Below the pieces are notes generated by a model. The model made no database searches. It was not told where the DNA came from and saw only the letters and a list, made by a program, of their open reading frames with translations. 13,813 nt of DNA from Spirochaetales bacterium (GTDB lineage: Bacteria; Spirochaetota; Spirochaetia; JABEVK01): contig JABEVL010000004.1 in NCBI GenBank assembly GCA_013043995.1, positions 1-13,813 on the forward strand. Direction: 5' to 3'. Shown here one piece after another: positions 1 to 7,207 of the stretch. A program made the position numbers and the translations under genes. Within the stretch, counting starts at the first letter, position 1. Every line of letters starts with the position of its first letter.

Positions 1-24
1 GAGAATCAGTATGTTTCGAAACAT
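1..24 (-). CDS. start of an unidentified gene running off the left edge
   Basis: Only the first eight codons are inside the window (M-F-R-N-I-L-I-L). The start call rests on context: an ATG at 24 preceded by a purine-rich GGGGGAAAAG immediately upstream, and a well-formed promoter about 75 bases further up (99-127) pointing the same way. The visible residues are hydrophobic after an Arg, which would fit a signal peptide or membrane anchor, but eight residues cannot identify a family. The ATG lies inside a perfect 14-base palindrome (11-24). Confidence 0.4.
11..24. repeat. perfect 14-bp palindrome over the start codon
   Basis: ATGTTTCGAAACAT reads identically on both strands, with no mismatch. 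It covers the first codons of the gene that leaves the window on the minus strand. A symmetric site here could bind a dimeric regulator, or the symmetry may be chance; no second copy was noticed in the window. Confidence 0.4.
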
Positions 25-53
25 CTTTTCCCCCAAAATAAAAGAAACAATAT

Positions 54-76
54 AAACGAGTTGCCAACCAACGTTT
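54..76 (-). other. possible 5'-UTR hairpin
   Basis: On the minus strand AAACG-TTG pairs with CAA-CGTTT around a five-base loop, with a two-base bulge on the 3' arm. It lies between the predicted transcription start (near 92) and the start codon at 24, so it would be in the leader of the left-edge gene. The stem is short and AT-rich, so any regulatory role is speculative. Confidence 0.25.
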
Positions 77-98
77 ATGTTATTTTAACAGAAAAAGA

Positions 99-127
99 AA
101 ATTATTTCATCAAAATTGGTATGTCAA
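99..127 (-). promoter_or_regulatory. sigma70-type promoter for the left-edge gene
   Basis: On the minus strand TTGACA (127-122, exact -35 consensus) is followed after exactly 17 bases by TAATTT (104-99, -10). The surroundings are AT-rich. Transcription would start near 92, leaving a leader of about 68 bases before the ATG at 24. A strong hairpin (131-167) lies immediately upstream of the -35. Confidence 0.6.
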
Positions 128-130
128 GCA

Positions 131-167
131 AACACCAACATGTCGGCGATGACGCCGTACTGGTGTT
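131..167. repeat. strong two-part inverted repeat upstream of a promoter
   Basis: AACACCA (131-137) pairs perfectly with TGGTGTT (161-167). Inside it CGGCG (144-148) pairs perfectly with CGCCG (153-157) around the tetraloop ATGA. The two stems are separated by a 6/3-base internal loop. It ends three bases from the -35 element at 122-127. It lacks a good T-run on either strand, so it is not a typical terminator; an operator or RNA element is possible. Confidence 0.5.
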
Positions 168-382
168 CAGTCATGAAGGCTGGCCCCCCCTCTCTGCCAA
201 CATAGAAGTCACCTGATAGAAGGTGAAAGTGCGGTACAACGAAGGGTTCCGGAATTCGGTTTTGAGGTAAGTTTTGCCGCCTGGGAGTCTAAGCGTTTGT
301 ACTGCGTAAGAAGGTGGGCTCCTCCAAGGTAATGAAGCCGACACGAACATCGGATTCGGATTTTGCTTTAATGTTTGAATCG
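168..382 (-). other. gene-free stretch, possibly a decayed cupin-like gene
   Basis: No intact gene is convincing here. On the minus strand, different frames carry short protein-like phrases separated by stops or shifts. They include SDVRVGFITLEEPTF, then LRLPGG in a second frame, then EPFVVPHFHLLSGDFYVGRE, which resembles the HxH and LSG core of a cupin. A run of seven C on the plus strand (184-190) sits where a one-base shift would join the next open segment. A small hairpin, TCACCT/AGGTGA, lies at 209-226. This could be a frameshifted relic or plain intergenic DNA. Confidence 0.2.
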
Positions 383-415
383 AAAAAAAAGCCGCGAACA
401 TTTGCAGTTCACGGC
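383..415 (-). terminator. rho-independent terminator of the parvulin-type lipoprotein gene
   Basis: On the minus strand GCCGTGAAC pairs with GTTCGCGGC (nine pairs including one G-T) around a seven-base loop, followed directly by eight T. It begins about 20 bases after the stop codon of the lipoprotein gene ending at 436, on the same strand. Confidence 0.9.
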
Positions 416-435
416 TCTCAATAGTTTTGTGATCC

Positions 436-1500
436 TTAGTGAGAAGTCGGAGCCGAAATCTTAGAAAGATCCGGAGGATTTTTGAGTTCGGTGACGAGGT
501 CATTGTACTGAGGATCCATGACCTTGATGTCTGCATTGCGCTGAGCTGCATTTAATTCGCTTTCGAACGCCGACAAACGAGCCGAATCTGCTCCAGATTT
601 TTCTTGCATCAGACCTTCCCTAAGCGTTGCAGGAACTTTATCCTGAGGAATGATCTCGGCCGGTCTCTTTTCAACAACCTTGATGATCCAGTAGGCCCCT
701 TGAAAAGAAATTGGCGCTGTAACTCCTCCTGCCGGAGTCGCATTAAGCACGTTGATGACCGGAAGGAATTGGGGGTTTTTGTCATCAAGAGCAATCCATT
801 GCGGAATATCACCAAAGTCAGGATCCTTTGATTCTGACTTGCTGTACATTTCATCGAAGGTTTTTCCGGCTTTGATGGCACTGGAGATTTTGTCCGCGGC
901 TGCCTTAGTTGTTAAAACCATACGCTGAATATGAGCAGCATTATGAATTGTGAATTCATCAGCTAAATGTTCTGAATAGTAGGTGCTCAATTCCTGGTCA
1001 GTAATCTTCAAACCCTTGGCAGCTAAATTGATCTGGCACAGATGGGGGAGAATCTGGTCCTTTTGAAAATACGCAGGGGTCAAGCCAAGCTCTGACAATT
1101 GTTTTTCAAAAGGTTTCACAGATTTTTTGTCCTGAAGATACACCACTTCTTTATAAAGGCTTTGTATATCTGCATCCGTAGGATAGACACCCTCTTTTTT
1201 GGCCAGTTGTTCAACAATCTGGTTTTGAATCAATCTTCTCAGGATGGTCGTACCGACAGACTCGTTGGGATAGGGATTTCTTCCATTTGCCGGAAGGCGA
1301 AAAATCTGAAGTGCATTGTAGAAATAAACTTGCGGGATTCCAACACCATTGACCGTTGCAATGTTGCCTGAAATCGTCGTAGCACTGCTTCCTGGACCGA
1401 TGGCTTCAACCTTAGAACAACCGAACAGACTGAGAAAAAAGATTCCAGCCAAAGAGAACACAAGACGACTCATTGAAAGAGCACGCGACCTTTGCTTCAT
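436..1500 (-). CDS. SurA/PpiC-like peptidyl-prolyl isomerase lipoprotein
   Basis: A 354-residue protein. The N-terminus has a basic start, a hydrophobic stretch (residues 11-27) and a lipobox LFGC with the lipidated Cys at residue 28, so it should be a membrane-anchored lipoprotein facing the periplasm. Residues about 44-160 look like a SurA N-terminal chaperone domain (opening with NGVGIPQVYFYNALQ). Residues about 187-280 look like a rotamase (parvulin) domain: an I-Q-R-M-V-L strand, an AGKTFDEM helix and a D-F-G-D-I-P turn. The probable job is helping envelope proteins fold. The start is ATG 1500 rather than an in-frame ATG six codons upstream, because AAAGGA lies at normal spacing before 1500 and the signal peptide then begins directly. 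It has its own promoter (1528-1556) and terminator (383-415), suggesting a monocistronic unit. Isomerase activity itself is not shown; some family members are chaperones only. Confidence 0.85.
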   Translation of the reverse strand: MKQRSRALSMSRLVFSLAGIFFLSLFGCSKVEAIGPGSSATTISGNIATVNGVGIPQVYFYNALQIFRLPANGRNPYPNESVGTTILRRLIQNQIVEQLAKKEGVYPTDADIQSLYKEVVYLQDKKSVKPFEKQLSELGLTPAYFQKDQILPHLCQINLAAKGLKITDQELSTYYSEHLADEFTIHNAAHIQRMVLTTKAAADKISSAIKAGKTFDEMYSKSESKDPDFGDIPQWIALDDKNPQFLPVINVLNATPAGGVTAPISFQGAYWIIKVVEKRPAEIIPQDKVPATLREGLMQEKSGADSARLSAFESELNAAQRNADIKVMDPQYNDLVTELKNPPDLSKISAPTSH

Positions 1501-1527
1501 ATGATTTCCTTTAAACAAGATTCGGCC

Positions 1528-1556
1528 ATTTTAACTGCCTATGGGTTCATAGTAAA
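1528..1556 (-). promoter_or_regulatory. candidate promoter of the parvulin-type lipoprotein gene
   Basis: On the minus strand TTTACT (1556-1551) is followed after 17 bases by TAAAAT (1533-1528), giving a start near 1521 and a short leader containing the AAAGGA ribosome site. The -10 matches consensus at 5 of 6 positions and the -35 at 4 of 6. The rest of the 207-base gap up to the cyclase stop (1708) holds no gene and no clear terminator. Confidence 0.45.
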
Positions 1557-1707
1557 GAGCAAGATGCGGGATATTATCTTTTGATCTCTTTTCAAAAGTC
1601 AGGGTGAGGTCATTTTCAGGGAATGAAGAGATTTTTATGAACTACTTGAGGATGAGGAGCAGAGCTCTTGTTAGAAAAAAGGTTGCGTCTGTATTTTTTT
1701 GAACGCT

Positions 1708-2979
1708 TTATTCGACGACTTCCCAGACGTTCAAGGGAGCTTCCTGTCCTCGAAGCAAAGTTTGTCCACGGGGTTTACCCAAAAGGCCATCCCAGGCTCC
1801 TGCATGCCAGACCTCGTCAGAAACAAGGAGGTTAGTCCCCATTTCCTTATTCAAGGATTCAAGCCGGCTGGCTGTATTGACTACGTTGCCGATGACTGTG
1901 TACTCGCGCCGTTGGGGACTTCCCACGTTTCCGGTAACAGCAGTTCCGCAGTGAATGCCGATGCCGATCCTTGTCGGCGGTATCTCGCCCCTAGCAATTC
2001 TCGAGCTCAATTCGCCGCGCAGTTCAATTGCTGCTTTCAAGGCATTCTGCTGAGAATTCCCCTCTGGGAGGGGGGCACCAAAAACGGCCATAAATCCGTC
2101 ACCCAAAAACTTATTGATGATGCCATGGTTTTTATTGACGATGTCGATCATAAAATCGAAAAGACCATTGAGGAAATGTACGACTTCTTCGGGACTGCGT
2201 TTTTCTGAAAAGGCAGTAAAATTACGAATGTCCAAAAATAAAACTGTCACAGGCAAATTTTCACCTAGGTTTTCCTGTGGCTGATTGAGCAGTTTTTGAA
2301 CAACAGCCGGAGAAACCTGTTGCCCGAACAAGCCGATGACCCGGTTTTTGTCCTCAGAATTTTTCCAAGCCTGCAAAAAACCACTTCGATTCTGGTGCGT
2401 AACAACAGCCGTGAGAACTCCGGCAACCAGCAGCATGACAACCTTGAGGAACTCCAGGGCGAGGGTCCCCGATCCGGGAACGGCAAACCAAGCCCCAAGA
2501 AAAAGATATTCTGCGGCAGCAACAGCGCTGGTCACCAGCGTCAAAGAAACCTTCATGCGCATAGCCGAAAGGATGATGAAAAGAAAGTAGACAAGGTAGA
2601 AGGGACTATCGGGTAACGATTGAGGAGAAAAAGCCGTAGCGGCAACACTCATGGCGATCGTGGGAACAGTCGTTTCTAAAATCGCATTCAGGTAAGCGGC
2701 GATTTTCGGAAGACGCTGCCGGCGTCGAATATTCCAACTCAGAACAAGAAAAAAACCGACTTCATACATAAAAAACAGAGACGACCCCAAAAAAGAGGCC
2801 AGAGTTGGAAAATGTCTTGAAAAAAGGGCATCGAGCACTTTGGGGAAAAACAGGTGGACGCTCAGATTGGCAAGAAGGAAAAGTCCAAGAACACTTAAAA
2901 GGAGCAACGACCTCAAACGTTCTCCGCGAAGGATTCCGACCTCCCATTCACTTTCAATTTGGCGAATCCAAGTTTTCAT
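1708..2979 (-). CDS. membrane-bound class III adenylate/guanylate cyclase
   Basis: A 423-residue protein. Residues about 22-195 contain around six hydrophobic segments, forming a membrane sensor domain of no family I recognise. After a short linker, residues 240-375 are a class III nucleotide cyclase catalytic domain. Visible features are LFLDIRNFTAFSE with the first metal Asp at 250, NKFLGDGFMAVFG with Lys290 and the second metal Asp294, and the transition-state pair Asn368 and Arg372 in VNTASRLE. The enzyme should make cAMP (or cGMP) in the cytoplasm under control of the membrane part. The purine-selecting position, usually Asp in IGD, is Asn365 here, so substrate choice is uncertain. It diverges from the dihydrouridine synthase gene across 59 bases. 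No Shine-Dalgarno sequence is correctly spaced before ATG 2979, and the promoter-like element at 2986-3014 would start the message at that ATG. Confidence 0.9.
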   Translation of the reverse strand: MKTWIRQIESEWEVGILRGERLRSLLLLSVLGLFLLANLSVHLFFPKVLDALFSRHFPTLASFLGSSLFFMYEVGFFLVLSWNIRRRQRLPKIAAYLNAILETTVPTIAMSVAATAFSPQSLPDSPFYLVYFLFIILSAMRMKVSLTLVTSAVAAAEYLFLGAWFAVPGSGTLALEFLKVVMLLVAGVLTAVVTHQNRSGFLQAWKNSEDKNRVIGLFGQQVSPAVVQKLLNQPQENLGENLPVTVLFLDIRNFTAFSEKRSPEEVVHFLNGLFDFMIDIVNKNHGIINKFLGDGFMAVFGAPLPEGNSQQNALKAAIELRGELSSRIARGEIPPTRIGIGIHCGTAVTGNVGSPQRREYTVIGNVVNTASRLESLNKEMGTNLLVSDEVWHAGAWDGLLGKPRGQTLLRGQEAPLNVWEVVE

Positions 2980-2985
2980 CCCGTC

Positions 2986-3014
2986 ATTCTAATCGAGGCA
3001 AGCTAGACAGTCGA
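2986..3014 (-). promoter_or_regulatory. candidate leaderless promoter of the cyclase gene
   Basis: On the minus strand TCGACT (3014-3009) and TAGAAT (2991-2986) are 17 bases apart. A start seven bases beyond the -10 falls on the ATG at 2979. The -10 matches consensus at 5 of 6 positions, the -35 at 4 of 6. Its -35 shares base 3009 with the -35 of the opposing promoter. Confidence 0.4.
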
Positions 3015-3032
3015 GTACAGATTTTTTATTCT
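3004..3032 (+). promoter_or_regulatory. candidate leaderless promoter of the dihydrouridine synthase gene
   Basis: TAGACA (3004-3009) and TATTCT (3027-3032) are separated by 17 bases. Initiation about seven bases after the -10 would be at 3039, the A of the start codon. The absence of any purine-rich ribosome site before this ATG fits a leaderless transcript. Confidence 0.4.
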
Positions 3033-3038
3033 AGCGGT

Positions 3039-4037
3039 ATGTCTTTTTGGAACGATCTTGCTTCCCCTTTTTTAGTTTTAGCCCCGATGGAGGATGTCAC
3101 GGACCACGTTTTTCGCCGCCTTGTGGCCGACCACGGAGAACCGGACGTGCTGTTCACCGAGTTCACCAGCGCAGATTTTTTGACGTCGAAACAACCCGAA
3201 AAGGCCCTTGTCCGTCTTGAAACCTATGATGGGGAACTCTCCCGACGCCCCCTCGTTGCCCAGATTTGGGGAGGTAACCCAGAAACGCTTTATCAGGCAG
3301 CCCGTCTGGTCGCTCAAAAAGGTTTCGCTGGCGTAGACCTGAACATGGGGTGTCCCGTCAAAAAGATCTCGCGCAAAGGTGCCTGCAGTGCTCTGATCCG
3401 CCTCCCTTCTGTCGCCCTCGAAGTCCTGCAGGCGGTTCGAGAAGGAGCCTGGAGCGTTTCACCAGGTTTTGCGGTAAGCGTCAAAACCCGCATCGGTTGG
3501 AGCCGTCCAGAAACCGAAGAGTGGTGCGGTCTGCTTCTCGACCAGCAGCTGGACGCTTTGACCATTCACGGAAGGACTGCAAAACAAATGTCGGAGGGCG
3601 AAGCCGACTGGAAGGAAATCGCCAAAGTCGTGCGTTTACGTAACGCTAAAGGACTCGCCACTCGGATTATCGGCAATGGTGACCTTACCCACACCGCCCT
3701 ATCAGCACGATTTCAACAAACCGGCGTAGATGGCTTAATGATCGGCCGCGGGGTTTTTTCCGACATCGGGATTTTCAACAGAGAATCTTATAAGCCCTTT
3801 GAGAGCTGGACAAAAGAGGCCAAAATCGCCCTGTTGGAGCGCCATATTCGGGACCATGAAGGGGCTTGGGGCCAGTCCAAGGACTACGAAAAACTCAAAA
3901 AGTTTTTTAAAGTCTACACCAGCGGCTGGGATGGGGCCCTCGAGCTTCGCCAGTTGTTGATGGAAACCCACCGCCACGAAGAAAGCCTTGCCGTTCTGTC
4001 CAGCCTTGGGCAAAAAATTCTTTCGAGCAAGCCCTGA
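3039..4037 (+). CDS. tRNA-dihydrouridine synthase (Dus family)
   Basis: A 332-residue flavoenzyme of normal family length that reduces uridine to dihydrouridine in the tRNA D-loop. Visible Dus signatures are LVLAPMEDVTD near the N-terminus (FMN pocket), the catalytic motif NMGCPVKK with Cys105, Lys149 in VKTRIG, TIHGRT with His177, IGNGD at 211-215 and MIGRG at 234-238 (phosphate binding). A helical C-terminal domain follows. It is closest in style to the DusB/DusC-like bacterial enzymes; the subtype and target uridine cannot be fixed by eye. The reading frame is open 78 codons further upstream, but that part overlaps the divergent cyclase gene and reads as non-protein. ATG 3039 starts exactly at the conserved N-terminus. 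It converges with the glycosyltransferase gene, leaving 19 bases. Confidence 0.93.
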   Translation: MSFWNDLASPFLVLAPMEDVTDHVFRRLVADHGEPDVLFTEFTSADFLTSKQPEKALVRLETYDGELSRRPLVAQIWGGNPETLYQAARLVAQKGFAGVDLNMGCPVKKISRKGACSALIRLPSVALEVLQAVREGAWSVSPGFAVSVKTRIGWSRPETEEWCGLLLDQQLDALTIHGRTAKQMSEGEADWKEIAKVVRLRNAKGLATRIIGNGDLTHTALSARFQQTGVDGLMIGRGVFSDIGIFNRESYKPFESWTKEAKIALLERHIRDHEGAWGQSKDYEKLKKFFKVYTSGWDGALELRQLLMETHRHEESLAVLSSLGQKILSSKP

Positions 4038-4056
4038 GATCGACTCAGGAGTTGCC

Positions 4057-5259
4057 TCATACCGTTCTGTTTTTATACTGGTCGATCGTTTGTCTGTAAA
4101 GTTGCTCAATTCGCAAAGCCATCTTTGAAGCTGTCCAGTTCTGAGCCCAGGCATAAGCTTCTTCCGACTTGGCTTGGTAGAGGGCCGTATTGGTCAGAAG
4201 TTTGACAACAGCCGCGCTGAACTCCTCTACGTCGTCGTTCACCATAAAACCGCCGTTGTCACCGTTCATCACTTCCTTGGTTCCCATCAAACCAATAGCG
4301 ACGGCAGGGGTCCTGCACATCATCGCTTCAACGGTCACGAGTCCCTGGGTTTCAGTCTTTGAGGCAAAGGTGAACACGTCGGCGAGTGTATAAAGATGAC
4401 GAAGCTCCTTGCGGTCAACATAACCCAGGCACAACACCAGGTTGTCCAGGTTCCTTTGTTTAATCTTGGCCTTGAATTCATCAAGGTAGGGTCCGTTACC
4501 GGCGACGACCAGGGTGGCTTGAGGAACTTGAGACTGGATCTTTTCGACCACTTCCAACAAAAAGTCGAGATTTTTTTCCTGGCCAACCCGGCCGACAAAA
4601 AGAAGAATTTTACGTCCGCGCAACTGAGGAAACTGCAGGATCCAGCGGGAATGAAGGTGTTCGTCTTCTTTGCTCGTTCCTTTAAAGTCTTCTTCTTGTA
4701 TTCCCGTAGGAATTACTTCGATCGGACAGTTCAGGCCGTAGCTTTGCAAAACGGCTTTCATAGGAACCGTGGGTGAAATGATCGCATCTGCATGACGAAA
4801 GAGGCTGTAAGTGAGTTTTCTTGCCCAGGATCTGCCGAGTTTTTCCGGTAAAAGAGGAAGGTAGTAGTGAACGTACTGTTCAAAGTAGGTGTGGCACGTT
4901 TGCACGACAGGAACCTTGTTTTTATTTGCCCAAGAATGAGCCATGAGCGAAGTTGTGAACTCGACCTGGGCGTGGATCAGGTCGGGCGAAAAAGCCGACA
5001 ATTCTCTAAAAAATCGACCCCGTTGAAAGGGTGACACAAGACGGTCTTCTTTAGAGAAAAAAAGCCCCCAGGACTTCAGACGGGCGACACGGGGGTCGGC
5101 GTGGTGCAAGCCCTTGGTGTCTTCAGGTTCTGGATAAGACGGTGCCCAAAGCCTGAGATTGTGGCCGAGCTTGGTCAGTTCATTGAGAAAAATATTGGTT
5201 GACACGGTAACACCGTTGATACGCGGCCAGTAGACGTCCGAGGTAAAGGCAATTTTCAT
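4057..5259 (-). CDS. GT4 family glycosyltransferase
   Basis: A 400-residue GT-B fold enzyme. The N-terminal acceptor domain opens with MKIAFTSDVYWPRINGVT and has PDLIHAQVEF and TCHTYFEQYVHYYLP (His123). This phrase is typical of diacylglycerol or phosphatidylinositol sugar transferases, so a glycolipid product at the inner membrane is likely. The C-terminal donor domain shows FVGRVGQEKN (Arg224, Lys229), VVAGNGP, and the EX7E pair Glu303/Glu311 in ETQGLVTVEAM. This fits a retaining enzyme using a nucleotide-sugar. The start is ATG 5259: GAGGAG stands at good spacing before it, and MKIAF is the usual family beginning; the upstream in-frame ATGs overlap that ribosome site. It lies 39 bases after the barrel-like gene on the same strand, so the two are probably cotranscribed. 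The exact sugar and acceptor are unknown. Confidence 0.9.
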   Translation of the reverse strand: MKIAFTSDVYWPRINGVTVSTNIFLNELTKLGHNLRLWAPSYPEPEDTKGLHHADPRVARLKSWGLFFSKEDRLVSPFQRGRFFRELSAFSPDLIHAQVEFTTSLMAHSWANKNKVPVVQTCHTYFEQYVHYYLPLLPEKLGRSWARKLTYSLFRHADAIISPTVPMKAVLQSYGLNCPIEVIPTGIQEEDFKGTSKEDEHLHSRWILQFPQLRGRKILLFVGRVGQEKNLDFLLEVVEKIQSQVPQATLVVAGNGPYLDEFKAKIKQRNLDNLVLCLGYVDRKELRHLYTLADVFTFASKTETQGLVTVEAMMCRTPAVAIGLMGTKEVMNGDNGGFMVNDDVEEFSAAVVKLLTNTALYQAKSEEAYAWAQNWTASKMALRIEQLYRQTIDQYKNRTV

Positions 5260-5298
5260 TAAGTTTCTCCTCATCTCCATTTATCGTCGCACAGGAAA

Positions 5299-7068
5299 CT
5301 ACCAGCGATTTTTCCAAGTCAATGCTGTTTGAAGGTCGCTGGTGGGGCCTGAGATTGTATGGTTTTGGTTCCAGACGATCGCAAAATCCAAGCTGAGGCC
5401 CAAGCTGGATTCGGCTCCCCAGGGCGATAACCATGTGTTTTGCAAAAGGTCCGGACCCAATGCGCCGCTCAATATCAATTGTTGGGTGTAAGTCGGAGTT
5501 CCCGTGGGGGAAATCCAACCCAGGTAGGCGCTTGTCCCGTACAAAGGATTTGTTGTGGTTGTCGTCGTTCCATCGGGCGTCAGGTACTGGAGGGTTGGAG
5601 CCGTTGTCAGAACTGAGTTTTCGCCCTGGGCCGTGAACGGGGTCGTCAAGCTTAATTTCCAGTTCCTGGCCCGCTCAATGGTGAGTTTCAGTGTTCCTGT
5701 CACCGCGTCAGGACCGGTTCCCAAGCCAAAGGGGTGCGGAATGATGAAGATCCCGTGTCCGTTGGAGCCATCGTAAGTGCTTTGATAACGTTGATAATAG
5801 ACCGCATTGACGTCCGGGTTAAGGTAAAGAAAAGGGTCAGCGTACGTACCCTCGGCTTGTAAAGTCCAAACGGCGCCCTGAGCCGTCCAAACGTGGCGCA
5901 AGCCCAGCAAATAAGCCATGGCGAGGGGGTTTTTGTCAGAGTATTCGGTATTTTTGAATGCGGTTCTAATGTAATCACCGTAGATTTGCCCGTAGAGGTT
6001 GAGTCCCGGGAAAGCGGCCCAATCGATATCCAAACTGATGTCCGAATTGGCGTTCGACTGCAAAAGCCAATTATGTCCCGGGTAAAAAGGATTGAAATAC
6101 TGGGGGTCAAAACTAGCCATGTTGACCAAAAGGATCTCATTGACAGTGAGGGTGAGTTTGTCAAACAGTCTGAAATCCAGCCGATGAAGGATGTAGTAAG
6201 TTGTCGTTGCCGGAGTAAACTCGCTCCCTCCGTTAGAGTTTTGACTGGCCTGTTGATCGATGGCAGCCGTTTTATAGTAGCCACCGTAGTAGGTCTGGCT
6301 GGGGTCAATAGGATAATCCGAAAAAGGGATGGTCAAGAACGTGTAGGTAAAGCCCCTCCACCAGGTCGAGAATCCGATCTGGTCCACAATCCCGAGATCT
6401 GTCGATAAGGCCGCATTCGTGAATCCCGCCTGGGTGCGCACCTTGCCCCTTAAGAACCGCAGATCCCAGTGCTTGCCGCCGATGACCAGACCAGCCCAGT
6501 CGGGCCATTGAAAATCAAGTTCACCGACGTTACCTGGAAAATTGGAAATCGGCTGAGTTTGATCTAGGTCGACAAAATAGCCCTTTTGCACGTTAAGATC
6601 GAAGGTTGCCCAAGCCCAGCGCTGAAGCCAGCCTTCCAAGGACAACGAATACAACGGAGGCCGATCGTTGTAGTTGTAGAACCAGGGCAAAAAAGCCGAA
6701 CCCACAGATGAATAGGCTTCGGGGTTGAACTGCTGACCGATCCGGGCGGCAAAGCCGTCTTTACCGCCTTCTTTGTATAAGAGAGGGCGCGGCGTCACCT
6801 GATTTTCAACCGCAGTGTAGAGGTTCTCAAGCGCAGGATCGAGCGAAGCACGGTTCAAAAGTGACAATTCCCACTTGATTTGAGCCGTCGTCGAGGGACC
6901 AAACCGGGTGGGAAGCGTCTGGCCCTGCGCGGCAAAAAGCTCGGCCAACCAATCGTACACGGGTGACTGTGCCGGAATTGGACGCTCATCGTTTTGAGCG
7001 TACCCCATCACAGGCATCAAGAAAAAAGCGGCCAAGATCCAGGCCATCATAAAGTGGAGCTTATTCAC
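5299..7068 (-). CDS. exported protein, probable outer-membrane beta-barrel
   Basis: A 589-residue protein whose family I do not recognise. Residues 1-24 form a signal peptide (Lys3, hydrophobic core, likely cut after GYA). The mature part is rich in Trp, Tyr and Gly with many alternating strands, and ends in an aromatic residue (TWKNRW), as beta-barrel outer-membrane proteins do. Strand-like passages such as LSLEGWLQRWAWATFDLN and LDFRLFDKLTLTVNEILLV fit a 14-18-strand barrel and recall capsule-assembly Wzi-like proteins, but this is only a resemblance. The N-terminal 100 residues look helical. The start is a GTG at 7068: an in-frame stop lies just upstream, and the alternative ATGs at 7050 and 7047 would remove the signal peptide's positive charge. 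No clear ribosome site precedes it. It is followed by a GT4 gene, suggesting a shared envelope role. Confidence 0.7.
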   Translation of the reverse strand: MNKLHFMMAWILAAFFLMPVMGYAQNDERPIPAQSPVYDWLAELFAAQGQTLPTRFGPSTTAQIKWELSLLNRASLDPALENLYTAVENQVTPRPLLYKEGGKDGFAARIGQQFNPEAYSSVGSAFLPWFYNYNDRPPLYSLSLEGWLQRWAWATFDLNVQKGYFVDLDQTQPISNFPGNVGELDFQWPDWAGLVIGGKHWDLRFLRGKVRTQAGFTNAALSTDLGIVDQIGFSTWWRGFTYTFLTIPFSDYPIDPSQTYYGGYYKTAAIDQQASQNSNGGSEFTPATTTYYILHRLDFRLFDKLTLTVNEILLVNMASFDPQYFNPFYPGHNWLLQSNANSDISLDIDWAAFPGLNLYGQIYGDYIRTAFKNTEYSDKNPLAMAYLLGLRHVWTAQGAVWTLQAEGTYADPFLYLNPDVNAVYYQRYQSTYDGSNGHGIFIIPHPFGLGTGPDAVTGTLKLTIERARNWKLSLTTPFTAQGENSVLTTAPTLQYLTPDGTTTTTTNPLYGTSAYLGWISPTGTPTYTQQLILSGALGPDLLQNTWLSPWGAESSLGLSLDFAIVWNQNHTISGPTSDLQTALTWKNRW

Positions 7069-7134
7069 AGCCAGAAACTAGCATAAGGACAAGGCGTGGT
7101 GCAACTGAAAGGCAACAAAGCGTAAAAACTCCCG

Positions 7135-7150
7135 CCAGGAGACGTCCTGG
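7135..7150. repeat. short inverted repeat between the barrel gene and the tRNA
   Basis: CCAGGA pairs perfectly with TCCTGG around GACG. On the minus strand it is followed after six bases by TTTTT, so it is weakly terminator-like in that direction, though no minus-strand gene ends there. An operator or a leader hairpin for the barrel gene are alternatives. Confidence 0.3.
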
Positions 7151-7167
7151 GAACGTTGTGATTTGAC

Positions 7168-7196
7168 TTGACACAAGTAAAACTATGGGGTATTTT
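7168..7196 (+). promoter_or_regulatory. sigma70-type promoter of the tRNA gene
   Basis: TTGACA (7168-7173, exact consensus) is followed after 17 bases by TATTTT (7191-7196). Predicted initiation at about 7203 is only a few bases before the mature tRNA 5' end. A second TTGAC lies immediately before the -35 in tandem. Confidence 0.7.
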
Positions 7197-7207
7197 TTGG
7201 CATCTTC

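Noticed and set aside
171..551. 126-codon minus-strand frame
   Set aside because: Its first third is an out-of-frame reading of the end of the lipoprotein gene and it runs straight through that gene's terminator hairpin; no ribosome site. Only its tail falls in the possible relic region.
2986..3032. operator for a regulator between the divergent genes
   Set aside because: No convincing inverted repeat was found beyond the promoter elements.
2805..3038. 78-codon upstream extension of the dihydrouridine synthase
   Set aside because: It overlaps the divergent cyclase coding sequence and reads as random residues; the family N-terminus begins at 3039.
7156..7176. CRP-like TTGTG...CACAA site over the tRNA promoter -35
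   Set aside because: The half-sites are only five bases and the spacing of 11 does not fit the TGTGA-N6-TCACA form; the cyclase elsewhere in the window is not enough reason to call it.
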